Shown here in pieces: positions 1-7,735 of a stretch of 32,657 bases of DNA (position 1 is its first letter; every line of letters begins with the position of its first letter). The notes under the pieces are model-generated. The model ran no database searches and was not told the DNA's origin. It saw only the letters and a program-made list of their open reading frames with translations. Position numbers and translations under genes: made by a program. The DNA is from JAAZPG01 sp012797375. GTDB taxonomy: Bacteria > Acidobacteriota > Aminicenantia > Aminicenantales > UBA4085. The stretch covers positions 1 to 32,657 of the forward strand of contig CALMMC010000096.1 of the NCBI GenBank assembly GCA_937868205.1, written 5' to 3'.

Positions 1-147
1 CTGTCGGTGACAAGGTGATGTTATAATAGCTCACTGAAGTACATATGAGTGCGATGTAATTCATCATGTTTTTTTTTTTTTCAAGCAGAAGACGGCATAC
101 GATTTGCTCAGGAGTCTCGTGGGCTCGGAGATGTGTATAAGAGACAG
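1..147. other. Illumina Nextera adapter read-through at the contig end (not genomic)
   Basis: Read towards the genome, bases 69-81 are a run of 13 T and 82-105 match the Illumina P7 primer with two mismatches near its 3' end. Bases 106-113 read GCTCAGGA, which matches Nextera i7 index N704. Bases 114-147 match the Nextera read-2 transposase adapter, ending in the Tn5 mosaic end AGATGTGTATAAGAGACAG at 129-147. On the minus strand this is the normal order of a short-insert read-through: insert, mosaic end, index, P7, poly-A. Bases 1-68 are AT-richer than the rest, match nothing I recognise, and are probably low-quality bases after the adapter. Genomic sequence starts at 148. Confidence 0.97.
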
Positions 148-1239
148 CGGGTAACGGTCCAAGGCGCCCAAAGAAACCCAGCGGACGGAGGAATCGCCCC
201 GGAAATCCGGCGGACGCGGGCCGCCGGGGCCGGCGATCGTGACGTCAAACGCGTGGAGGGTGACCCGGAACCGGGTATAGGAATGCCGGACGGTCATCAA
301 AGGCCGGGCGGATTCAACGGCGAACCCCCGCTCCTCCCGAAGCTCCCGGCGGAGGGCCGCCCGGAGCGTTTCGCCCGCCTCGACCTTCCCGCCGGGAAAC
401 TCCCAAAGCCCGGCCAGAAGCCCCGTCTCGGGACGTTTCTGGAGGAGAACGCGGCCGTTTTTGCGGATGACGGCGACGACGGCCGTGATGTCTTTCGGCC
501 GGAGGGTCTTCGGGGCGGGAAGGACGTCCTGTTCCCCCCGGGCGAAGGCCCGGCAGAAATTTTGCCCGGGGCACTTGAGACAAAGCGGATTTTTCGGGCG
601 GCAGACGAGAGCTCCCCATTCCATCATCGCCTGGTTGAAATTGCCGGGCGACCGGCGGGAGATGCGCTTTTCCAGGAAGCGGGCGATGGCCGCGTCTCGG
701 CCGGCTCCCGGCGGCCCGGCGAGGCCGAGCATCCGCGTCATGACCCGTCGGACGTTGGCTTCGACGACGGGGACCGGCCGATGGAAAGCCAGGCTGGCCA
801 CGGCCGCCGCCGTGTAGGGGCCGAAACCGGGGAGGGCGGCCAAGTCCGCCGGATCCTCGGGAAACCGCCCGCCGCAACGATCCCGGATGATCCGGGCGGT
901 CCGGCGCATGTTCCGGGCGCGCTGATAATAGCCCAGGCCTTCCCAGGCTTTGAGCACCTTCTGGAGCGGCGCCCGGGCGAGCGTTTGGAGATCGGGAAAG
1001 GCTCTCAGCCAGGCGTTATAATAGGGGATGACGGCTCCGACCGTCGTTTGCTGGAGCATGATTTCCGACACCCAGACGCGATAGGGATCGCGCGTCCGGC
1101 GCCAGGGAAGGTCGCGCTTGCGGGCGGCGTACCAACGGAGAAGCCGGCCGGGGAAAAGGGCGTCCCAGCCTTCGTCGCATCTCCCGTTCGATTCCGCGGG
1201 GAGATCTGACCGGCGAATGGCTCTTCTCCGCCGGATCAA
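148..1239 (-). CDS. mutY: A/G-specific adenine DNA glycosylase MutY (C-terminus lost at contig edge)
   Basis: Removes adenine mispaired with 8-oxoguanine in base excision repair. The 364 genomic codons cover nearly the whole family length (E. coli MutY is 350 residues). The open frame runs on into adapter sequence, so the tail beginning LSLIHISEPTR is artefact. Visible features: WVSEIMLQQT with the catalytic Glu59, GLGYYQRARN, a helix-hairpin-helix LPGFGPYTAA at 136-145, and a 4Fe-4S ligand set C213-x6-C220-x2-C223-x5-C229. A MutT-like C-terminal domain carries a complete Nudix signature at 284-306. Oddities: the usual catalytic Asp is Glu160 (VVEANVRRV), and the 8-oxoG-reading FSH loop reads YTR at 321-323. 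The only in-frame start is TTG at 1239, overlapping the kinase stop (TTGA), which suggests translational coupling. Confidence 0.93.
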
Positions 1240-3473
1240 CGGTTGAAGCTCAGCTGAACGCGCGTGCCGCGGCGGCCGGTGAACGTCAACTCCGCGTCGA
1301 GCTGTTCGACCAGCATCCGGACGATGGTCAGCCCCGTCCCGGAAACCGTGGCGTAATCAAAGCCGGGGGGGAGGCCGCCGCCGTTGTCCGCGACCTCGAG
1401 GAAGATCCGGCCGTCCGTCTCCTTCAGCTCGAGCCGGATTTCCCCGATGCCTTTTCCGGGGAGGCCGTACTTGAGGGCGTTCATGACCAGCTCGGTCAGG
1501 ATCAAGCCGACGGGGACGGATCGTTTCGGGTCGAGCTTGATTTCCTCGAGCTTGGTCTTCAGCCGGACATTGTTGGCTTCCGGGGCGAAGGACCGGATGA
1601 CCGCTTCGGCGATCTCCTGGACATAGACGTGCAGATTCACCCGGTCATAATTGGCCGAATCCGACAGCCGCTCATAGACGGTGGCGATCGAGCCGATCCG
1701 GGCCCGCGTCTTGGTGAAGATTTCCCGGGCCCGGGCGTCGGCCAAGTTCTCCTTCTCCAGCCCGAGAAGGCTGGAGATGAGGGCCAGGCTGTTCTTCGTC
1801 CGGTGCTGCAGCTCGCGCATCAGGAGCTCTTTTTGCTTAACGAGCTGCTGGAGCTCCTGTTCCGACCGTTTCCGCTCGATGGAGAGAGCGGCCTGACCGG
1901 AGACGAAATTCAGCATGTCCATGTCTTCGTTCTTGTAGAGCGCCCCGGCCACGTACGTTTGGACGACCATGACGCCGATCGTCTGGCCCCGGATCTTCAG
2001 CGGGACGCCCAGCCAATCGGCCGAGGGGGCGCCGATGAGCACGACCTCCCCTGCTTTTTCCAGCTCCTCGGCCTTCTGCGGGGTGGCGTGAAGGGGTTCG
2101 CCGTGGAACAGAACGTACTCGGTCAAACCCCGGCCGATCGGCTGGGGAAGCGGCGGTTCGTCGTATTCATCGATGAAATAAGGGAAGCTAAGGAGCTTTT
2201 TCTCGGAATCGTAAAGGGCGATATAGAAGTTTTCCGCCGGGATCAGCCGGCTGACGATCAGGTGGAGGGCTTTGAAGATTTCCCCGAGGTTTTCCGCCCG
2301 CAAGGCGACCTGGGCGATCTCGTAGACGGCCGTCCGGATATCTTCCCGGGATTTTTGTTCGGTGATGTCGAGGCAGATCCCGTCCATCCGGACGGCGTCG
2401 CCGGTATCATCATGGGCCGCGCTTCCCATCACCAGGAGCCAGCGCATTTGTCCCCCGGGCCGGAGGATGCGGACTTCATCCTCGAAGGGAATGCGGCCGG
2501 CCAAGGCTCTTTCCAGGCGGAGACGGGAGCTTTTCCGGTCCTCGGGATGGATGAGGGTTTTCCAGAGGTCGACCGGATCTTCCGATTCCTTCGGTGTTTT
2601 TTCGATGATCGCGTAAAGCTCCGGCGACAGGATCAGGCGGCCCGAGGCGGCGTCCCAGTTCCACACGCCGGCCTTGGCCGCCTTCTGGGCCAAGGCCAGC
2701 CGCTGTTCGCTGAGACGGGCTTTTTCGGCGGCTTGAACCCGCTCGGTGACGTCCAAGCTCGTGATGATCGCGCCCTCGGAGAAGGGGGCGATGGAGATGT
2801 CGAGGTATTTCCCTTCATAGGGCAGGGCAAAGAAATGAACGGGTTTCCCGGAAGCGATGGCGGCCGTCAAGGCGCCCCGCATATCAATCCCGTGCCGGGC
2901 CGCATAGTCCGTGTACATCCGGTCGCCGATTTGGGGAAGACGGTCCCCGGACTGTTTTTTGGCCAGGTTGGTTTTGACGATCCGGCCTTCCCGGTCGACG
3001 ATCACGGTTTGGATCGGATTGAATTGAAAGAGGGCGAAATTAAACAGTTCGCTGGCTCGGAGCTTCTCCTCCGCCGAGCGGCGCTTCCGGTGAGCCTCAT
3101 GGAGCCGGAAGGCCATGCCGACCGAGGCTTGAAGAACAGTGATCCCGGCGTCCTTGATCACATAGCCGTACGAGGCGATGTCTTCCGTTTTGTCGACGAA
3201 ATGTTTTTCCGTGTGGGACGAGAGGAAAACGATGGGAATATCGCGGTCCTTGAGGATCCGACGGGCCGTCTCGGTCCCGTCCATTCCGCGGCCGAGATTG
3301 ATGTCCATCAGAATGAGATCGATCTCTTTTCCCCGGATCCGGACGGCCTCGATCGCCTCTTCTCCGCCATGGACGACGATGACCTGGTATCCTTCGTCCT
3401 GGAGCTGCTTGGCCTCGTCCCGGGCGACGAGGGCTTCGTCTTCGACGAGGAGGAGGGTCTTGCCCTTGAACAT
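1236..3473 (-). CDS. Receiver-first hybrid histidine kinase (REC-PAS-PAS-GAF-HisKA_2-HATPase)
   Basis: Cytoplasmic signalling kinase of 745 residues with no membrane segment. Numbering from the ATG at 3473 gives a receiver domain at 1-125 (acidic pair E11/D12, phospho-acceptor Asp57 in LILMDINLG, Lys107 in YVIKDAG). Two PAS-like regions follow at about 140-375 and a GAF domain at about 385-535. A HisKA_2 dimerisation/phosphoacceptor helix has His557 in LQHRTKN, and the HATPase has Asn665 and the DNGGG box near 696. The phrase GMDGTETARRILKDRDIPIVFLS resembles receivers common in spirochaetes (recollection, not a search). A TTG at 3479 is two codons upstream, but ATG is preferred. It lies 62 bases after its own predicted promoter and overlaps mutY. 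No partner regulator is adjacent, so its target is unknown. Confidence 0.88.
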   Translation of the reverse strand: MFKGKTLLLVEDEALVARDEAKQLQDEGYQVIVVHGGEEAIEAVRIRGKEIDLILMDINLGRGMDGTETARRILKDRDIPIVFLSSHTEKHFVDKTEDIASYGYVIKDAGITVLQASVGMAFRLHEAHRKRRSAEEKLRASELFNFALFQFNPIQTVIVDREGRIVKTNLAKKQSGDRLPQIGDRMYTDYAARHGIDMRGALTAAIASGKPVHFFALPYEGKYLDISIAPFSEGAIITSLDVTERVQAAEKARLSEQRLALAQKAAKAGVWNWDAASGRLILSPELYAIIEKTPKESEDPVDLWKTLIHPEDRKSSRLRLERALAGRIPFEDEVRILRPGGQMRWLLVMGSAAHDDTGDAVRMDGICLDITEQKSREDIRTAVYEIAQVALRAENLGEIFKALHLIVSRLIPAENFYIALYDSEKKLLSFPYFIDEYDEPPLPQPIGRGLTEYVLFHGEPLHATPQKAEELEKAGEVVLIGAPSADWLGVPLKIRGQTIGVMVVQTYVAGALYKNEDMDMLNFVSGQAALSIERKRSEQELQQLVKQKELLMRELQHRTKNSLALISSLLGLEKENLADARAREIFTKTRARIGSIATVYERLSDSANYDRVNLHVYVQEIAEAVIRSFAPEANNVRLKTKLEEIKLDPKRSVPVGLILTELVMNALKYGLPGKGIGEIRLELKETDGRIFLEVADNGGGLPPGFDYATVSGTGLTIVRMLVEQLDAELTFTGRRGTRVQLSFNR

Positions 3474-3541
3474 GATCAAGCCGCCGGCCGGAGTTCGCCG
3501 GGCCGGAGAAAAACGAGCCGTGTCTTGCTCATAATGATCGA

Positions 3542-3570
3542 AATATAGCCCCCCCGCCGGTGCGAGTCAA
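3542..3570 (-). promoter_or_regulatory. Sigma70-type promoter of the histidine kinase
   Basis: Minus strand: TTGACT (3570-3565), a 17-base spacer, then TATATT (3547-3542). Each box matches the consensus at 5 of 6 positions with optimal spacing. The predicted start near 3535 leaves a leader of about 62 bases. The kinase therefore need not depend on read-through from argS. Confidence 0.75.
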
Positions 3571-3771
3571 GAACGGATTCCCCCGGCATGATTCCCGAGG
3601 CGAAACGACGGCGGCCCTTTTCTTTGAAGAGAGGAATCGAAAAACGAGCCGAAGGCCGCCCGCTTCAGGAAGGCGCGCCGCGGGGAGCGTTCATCTCCGT
3701 CCGCGGAAAGGCGGCTTAGGCCGCGGGGCGGGGATGTCTCGAATTCTTGGAATCCTTCTGAGTGCGACGGG
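3571..3771. other. argS-kinase intergenic stretch
   Basis: No convincing gene. It holds a perfect 5-bp inverted repeat GCGGC-CTAA-GCCGC (minus strand, 3711-3724) about 50 bases after the argS stop. Only a short CTTT follows it, so it is at best a weak argS terminator. Confidence 0.4.
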
Positions 3772-5706
3772 TCACATCCGTTCCGGGACCGAGAGGCCCA
3801 TGAGATCGAGAACCCGCTCCAGAACGCCGCGGACGTGATGGAGCCCGAGAATCCGCAGGCCCCTGACGTCCGGCCGTTCCTCGGACAGGACCGGCCGGCG
3901 GTGGTAATAGGCGTTGACTTTTTGGGAGAGAAGGAAGGCGAACTTGGCCAGGTGAGAGAACTCGAGCGAGGCCAGGGAATGCAGGATCTCCTCCTCGAGC
4001 TTGGAGGAGGCGGCGATCAGATCCCAGAGCTCGGTCCGTTCGGCCGCGTCCAGGACGTCGAAGGAAGGGGGGGGGTCGGACGCCCGCCTCTCGATGTCTT
4101 CCCGGCTCGTCCCCTCGCGCTCCTCCAGCTTTCTGAAGATGCTGTTGAGGCGGACGACCGTGTAGAGGAGATAAGGGCCGGTCTCGCCCTCGAAGCTGAG
4201 GGCCTCGTCGACATCGAAGACGATCATCGAATGGCGGGCGAACTTCAGCATGAAATACCGCAGGGCCGCTTTGGCGATGTCGGCCGCCGTCCGGTTCTTG
4301 GCCTCGTCCGGCAGGTCGGGATTGCGCTTATCCACTTCGGCCCGGGCTTTCTCTTCGAGGAGGTCGAGGAGATCGTCGGCTTTGACCCCGAGGCCTTTCC
4401 GCCCGGAGACCTCGACGAAGCTTTTCCCCTCCTCGCCGGCCGCCGCTTCCAACCCCAGGTATTTGAGGCTCCGGGGGGACAAGGCGACCATCTCGTAGGA
4501 GAAATGGACCGACCGCTCGGCCTGCTCCTCGAAGTGAAGCGCCCGGAGCCCCTGGACGACGACTTTCTGGAGATAGGCCTGGCGGGAATCGATGACGTTG
4601 TAAACGCGGCCGGCCCCGCCGAACGAGACCTTCCGGCCGTTGGGTTCGGCCGTCGAGATCCAGAGGGTCCGGCCGTTCTCCTCGGCGAACGGTTCGTAAT
4701 AGAAATCCCGCCCGAGGAGGCCGAATTTCCACATCTGGTAAGCGATGTCCTTGCCGACGTAGGTGACCGTCCCGTCGCCGCGGACGATGATTTTTTCCCG
4801 GTCGTCCTCGTCCTCGACTTTCATGACCCAGCAGCCCGCGTTCGGTCCCTCGGTCTGAAGCGAGATCGCCCGGCGCTCCTTGAGAAGGGCGAAGGCCCGC
4901 TCCCAGAACCGGAGGCCGAGAATGCTCGACTCGCAGGGAAGGACGTCGTAGGCCGCGCCGATCCGCGTCATCGTCCGGAGATGGGCCCGGGCGACGCGCC
5001 GGGAAACGGCGAAGGCCATCCCGCTCTCGGGCGGGCGGCCGTGTTCGATGTTCTTGAGGATCTCGGCCTTGCGGCCCCGGCTTTCGGGGTGCTCCTCCAG
5101 GTACGCGACGGTCCGGGCGTAGAGATCCCAGCAGTAATAATCGAACCGCTCGATCCGGTCCAGGTCGGCCTCCGTCTTCCGCTCGAGCTCCATCAAGCCG
5201 TAAACGACGTCGACGACCTGGACGCCGGTGTCGTCGAGATAATTCTGGACCTCGACGGTTTCCCCCTTGGCCCGGAGGCACCGGACGAGGGTGTCGCCCA
5301 GGCAGGCGTTCCGGAGATGGCCGATGTGGGCCGCCTTGTTGGGGTTGATGTTCGTATGCTCGACGATGATCTTTCGTTCCTCCGGCCGCAGGGCGCCCCG
5401 TCCGGCCGAAGCGAGCCGTTCGGCGAAAAACGGATCCGGATCCAAAAACAGGTTGATAAAGCCGGCCCCGGCGATTTCCAGGCGCGAAATCCCCGGCGGA
5501 ACGCCGATCTCGGCCGCCATTTTTTGGGCGATTTTCCGGGGATTGTCCCCGATTTTTTTGGCCAGGGAGAGGGGAAGCGAGAGGGCCAGGTCGCCGAATT
5601 TGGCCTGGGGCGGGTAGAGAAAATCGATGTCTTCCCGGACGATGGGGTAGAGATCCTTCAGCCGTTCGTAGAGAATGGTCCGAAGTTTTTCTTTCAGGAC
5701 AAGCAT
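3772..5706 (-). CDS. argS: Arginyl-tRNA synthetase
   Basis: Charges tRNA-Arg with arginine; class I aminoacyl-tRNA synthetase of 644 residues. The N-terminal additional domain with PPQAKFGDLAL is followed by the ATP-binding HIGH motif at 127-130 (NPNKAAHIGHLRN). The second catalytic signature is SGRKGLGVKADDLLD instead of KMSKS, a variant known in many archaeal-type and some bacterial ArgRS. The C-terminal DALR anticodon-binding helices end in MGLSVPERM. The frame is open to 5793, but the family N-terminus fits MLVLKEKLRTIL, giving ATG 5706. That ATG follows a TATAAT box by only nine bases, so the mRNA may be leaderless. Confidence 0.96.
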   Translation of the reverse strand: MLVLKEKLRTILYERLKDLYPIVREDIDFLYPPQAKFGDLALSLPLSLAKKIGDNPRKIAQKMAAEIGVPPGISRLEIAGAGFINLFLDPDPFFAERLASAGRGALRPEERKIIVEHTNINPNKAAHIGHLRNACLGDTLVRCLRAKGETVEVQNYLDDTGVQVVDVVYGLMELERKTEADLDRIERFDYYCWDLYARTVAYLEEHPESRGRKAEILKNIEHGRPPESGMAFAVSRRVARAHLRTMTRIGAAYDVLPCESSILGLRFWERAFALLKERRAISLQTEGPNAGCWVMKVEDEDDREKIIVRGDGTVTYVGKDIAYQMWKFGLLGRDFYYEPFAEENGRTLWISTAEPNGRKVSFGGAGRVYNVIDSRQAYLQKVVVQGLRALHFEEQAERSVHFSYEMVALSPRSLKYLGLEAAAGEEGKSFVEVSGRKGLGVKADDLLDLLEEKARAEVDKRNPDLPDEAKNRTAADIAKAALRYFMLKFARHSMIVFDVDEALSFEGETGPYLLYTVVRLNSIFRKLEEREGTSREDIERRASDPPPSFDVLDAAERTELWDLIAASSKLEEEILHSLASLEFSHLAKFAFLLSQKVNAYYHRRPVLSEERPDVRGLRILGLHHVRGVLERVLDLMGLSVPERM

Positions 5707-5715
5707 AACCGCCCC

Positions 5716-5744
5716 ATTATAGCACAGGGCTTTTCCCCTGTTCA
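5716..5744 (-). promoter_or_regulatory. argS promoter with extended -10, predicted leaderless start
   Basis: Minus strand: TGAACA (5744-5739), a 17-base spacer, then a perfect TATAAT (5721-5716) with an upstream TG (TGC-TATAAT), i.e. an extended -10. Transcription should start about 7 bases later, near 5709, only about 3 bases before the ATG at 5706. There is no room for a Shine-Dalgarno. Confidence 0.7.
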
Positions 5745-5749
5745 GGCTC

Positions 5750-5778
5750 TTGGCAAAACCGGCTGAATATGCTCTACT
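5750..5778 (+). promoter_or_regulatory. Promoter of the parvulin lipoprotein gene
   Basis: TTGGCA (5750-5755), a 17-base spacer, then TCTACT (5773-5778), with TG one base before the -10 (extended). The predicted start is near 5785. A Shine-Dalgarno AAGGAG (5792-5797) lies 5 bases before ATG 5803. It is back to back with the argS promoter. Confidence 0.55.
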
Positions 5779-5802
5779 GTTTTTCACGGACAAGGAGACA
5801 CC

Positions 5803-6822
5803 ATGAAAAAAGCACTCGCTTTGGCGTTGGTCCTAAGCGTCGTTGGATTTTCCTGTTCCCCCGGCAAGACCGAGGGAACGAAGCTCGCCGAGGGCACGCC
5901 GGCCTATCAGCTGGCCAAGGACCTGTCGGCCGTTCTGCCGTTGTTCGACCCGGACAAGAACACGGTTCTTTATGAAGCCAAGAAATTCACGGTCACCGCC
6001 GGCGACGTGGCCGAGGTCATCCTGAACACCATGGGGAACGCGGCTTTTCAGCTCATCGACCGGGATCCGGCGGGCTTGAAAGCGGCCGTCCTCCAGGCCG
6101 CCGAGCAGATCGGCGAGCGCCGGCTGCTGACGGCCGCGGCCGAGGCCGCCGGGATCACCTTCTCGCAGGAGGAATTCGACAAGGTTCTGGCCGAGCAATA
6201 TGCCAAGGCCGGCGGCGAGGAGGCGTTCCTCGAGATGCTGAAGTCGAACAAGGTGGATCCCGAGTCCTTCAAGAGGATGATGCGGGAGGAGCAGATGATC
6301 GGCAAGTTCCTCGAGGCCGATGTTTTCCAGAAGATCACGGTCGGCGAGGAGGAGCTCCGCCAGGCTTACGCCGCGGACAAGACCGCGACCGTCCGGCACA
6401 TCCTCCTCATGACCCAGGGCAAACTCGAGTCCGAGATTCCGGAGATCCGGAAAAAGATGGAAGACCTCCTGGCCCGGGCACGGAAGGGGGAGGATTTCGC
6501 CGCCCTGGCCCGGGAATACACCGAGGATCCCGGTTCCAAGGAAAACGGCGGGCTTTATGAGGATTTCCCCCGGGGAATGATGGTCAAGCCGTTTGAGGAC
6601 GCCGCCTTCAGCGTGCCCGTGGGGGAGCTCAGCGGCGTCATCGAGACGAAATACGGCTTTCACATCCTGAAGGTCGAGAACCGGATGAAGGAAACCGAAC
6701 CGTTCGAAGCGGTCCGGACCCGGCTCGAAGACAATTTAAAGCTGGCCAAGCGGGCCGGCGTCTACGAAAATTTCGTGGCCGGCCTCAAGAGCAAGGCCGG
6801 GTTCGTCGAGGTCAAATCCTGA
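5803..6822 (+). CDS. Parvulin-type peptidyl-prolyl isomerase lipoprotein (PpiC/SurA/PrsA-like)
   Basis: Predicted exported foldase of 339 residues catalysing cis-trans isomerisation of prolyl bonds. The N-terminus MKKALALALVLSVVGFSC is a lipoprotein signal with the lipidated Cys at 18. A helical chaperone-like region (about 45-190) precedes one PPIC domain at about 195-300, showing VRHILLMTQ, LAREYTEDPGSKENGG, FEDAAFSVPVGELSG and YGFHILKVENR. One PPIC domain and a lipobox resemble PrsA or PpiD more than two-domain SurA. It probably assists folding of envelope proteins. It ends 6 bases from the convergent outer-membrane gene. Confidence 0.9.
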   Translation: MKKALALALVLSVVGFSCSPGKTEGTKLAEGTPAYQLAKDLSAVLPLFDPDKNTVLYEAKKFTVTAGDVAEVILNTMGNAAFQLIDRDPAGLKAAVLQAAEQIGERRLLTAAAEAAGITFSQEEFDKVLAEQYAKAGGEEAFLEMLKSNKVDPESFKRMMREEQMIGKFLEADVFQKITVGEEELRQAYAADKTATVRHILLMTQGKLESEIPEIRKKMEDLLARARKGEDFAALAREYTEDPGSKENGGLYEDFPRGMMVKPFEDAAFSVPVGELSGVIETKYGFHILKVENRMKETEPFEAVRTRLEDNLKLAKRAGVYENFVAGLKSKAGFVEVKS

Positions 6823-6828
6823 GCCGGC

Positions 6829-7548
6829 TTACCGGATGAGGGAGATCCCGAACCAGAGCTCGTCGTCCTCGTTGACGGCGTCGAGAAAAACGAACGTGTA
6901 GCGGATCAAGGGGGCGATCGTCCAGTCCCCGAGGGTGAAGGGCAGCGAGGCGCCGATCGTCAGGTCGGAAAATCCGCTCTCTTCAATGAACTGCCGGCTG
7001 TTGTAGCCGAGTTCGGCGCACAAATCCAGCCCGAGGCTCTCCGAAATCGCCACCGAGTGAGAGGCCTCGAAAAGCGCGTAAAGGCCGGAGCCGAGGTTGA
7101 AGTCATAGAAGAGGGTGAGGGTGGGGGACAACAGGATTTCGGGCCATCCGGCCGAGACGTAGAATTCCTGCGTCGTGTTCTCCTTGCAGACGTCCTTCCC
7201 GCCGAAAAAATAGCCGTAATTGATGAATCCGGCGGACATTTCCAGATGGTCCGAAAGGGAAAAGGTATAATCCAAAGTCAAGTCGATTTCATCGTAATCC
7301 TTGTAGACCGGCCGTTCGCCCAGGGCGAAGCTCCCCCAGAGGTTCACGGAAAATCCCGATTCCCCGAACGCGTAGGTCAGGGACGGCTGGAGGGCGGGCT
7401 GGTTGTTCCAATAAAGGTCCCAGCCCCGCCAGATGTACTTGGACATCACGTCCGCCTGGAATTCGAATTGGGCGGACGAGGGGACCGCCCCGGACAGGAT
7501 CGTCAGAGCCGCGGCCGCCAAGACCGCCTTCACGCGCCAGGACTTCAT
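6829..7548 (-). CDS. Predicted outer-membrane beta-barrel protein of unknown function
   Basis: A protein of 239 residues. Residues 1-27 form a signal peptide (MKSWRVKAVLAAAALTILSG, cleavage near PSSAQ). The rest alternates polar and hydrophobic residues with many aromatics, the pattern of a small beta-barrel, and ends in GISLIR. The segment VMSKYIWRGWDLY resembles the first strand of TIGR02001 (Gcw_chp)-like outer-membrane proteins, but I cannot assign a function. The frame is open to 7584; ATG 7548 is chosen because the signal peptide begins there and GGAGGAGG lies about 8 bases upstream. Two Cys residues (in DVCKEN and LDLCAEL) might pair. Confidence 0.7.
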   Translation of the reverse strand: MKSWRVKAVLAAAALTILSGAVPSSAQFEFQADVMSKYIWRGWDLYWNNQPALQPSLTYAFGESGFSVNLWGSFALGERPVYKDYDEIDLTLDYTFSLSDHLEMSAGFINYGYFFGGKDVCKENTTQEFYVSAGWPEILLSPTLTLFYDFNLGSGLYALFEASHSVAISESLGLDLCAELGYNSRQFIEESGFSDLTIGASLPFTLGDWTIAPLIRYTFVFLDAVNEDDELWFGISLIR

Positions 7549-7624
7549 CGCTCTTCCTCCTCCGGAATCGTTGAGGCCGGCCAATGATTCTTGTTCTCCC
7601 CGCGCTCCGGCCCGAAGAGGCGCT

Positions 7625-7653
7625 ATTATACGGGAAATCGAATCCGGAATTAA
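7625..7653 (-). promoter_or_regulatory. Candidate promoter of the outer-membrane protein gene
   Basis: Minus strand: a perfect TATAAT (7630-7625). The best -35 at 17-base spacing is only TTAATT (7653-7648). The predicted start is near 7618, about 70 bases before ATG 7548. Confidence 0.42.
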
Positions 7654-7691
7654 GAATTGAAAAACAAAGGCGGTTTTTCCACCTTTTCCCC

Positions 7692-7720
7692 CGGATTTCG
7701 ACTTAACGGGCGGAAATCCG
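7692..7720 (+). other. Inverted repeat just upstream of the protease ribosome binding site
   Basis: CGGATTTC (7692-7699) and GAAATCCG (7713-7720) are perfect 8-base arms around a 13-base loop. The Shine-Dalgarno AGGAGG follows at 7725-7730 and ATG at 7736. It could be an mRNA hairpin that affects translation or a protein-binding site. Confidence 0.45.
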
Positions 7721-7735
7721 CCTTAGGAGGGAGAC

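Noticed and set aside
3560..3838. 92-codon plus-strand frame between argS and the kinase
   Set aside because: Arg/Gly-rich composition typical of GC-rich chance frames, no ribosome site, and it overlaps argS and the kinase promoter.
3835..5766. 643-codon open frame on the strand opposite argS
   Set aside because: It is the antisense of a clear argS gene with matching GC-codon bias and no domain; long antisense frames are common in GC-rich DNA.
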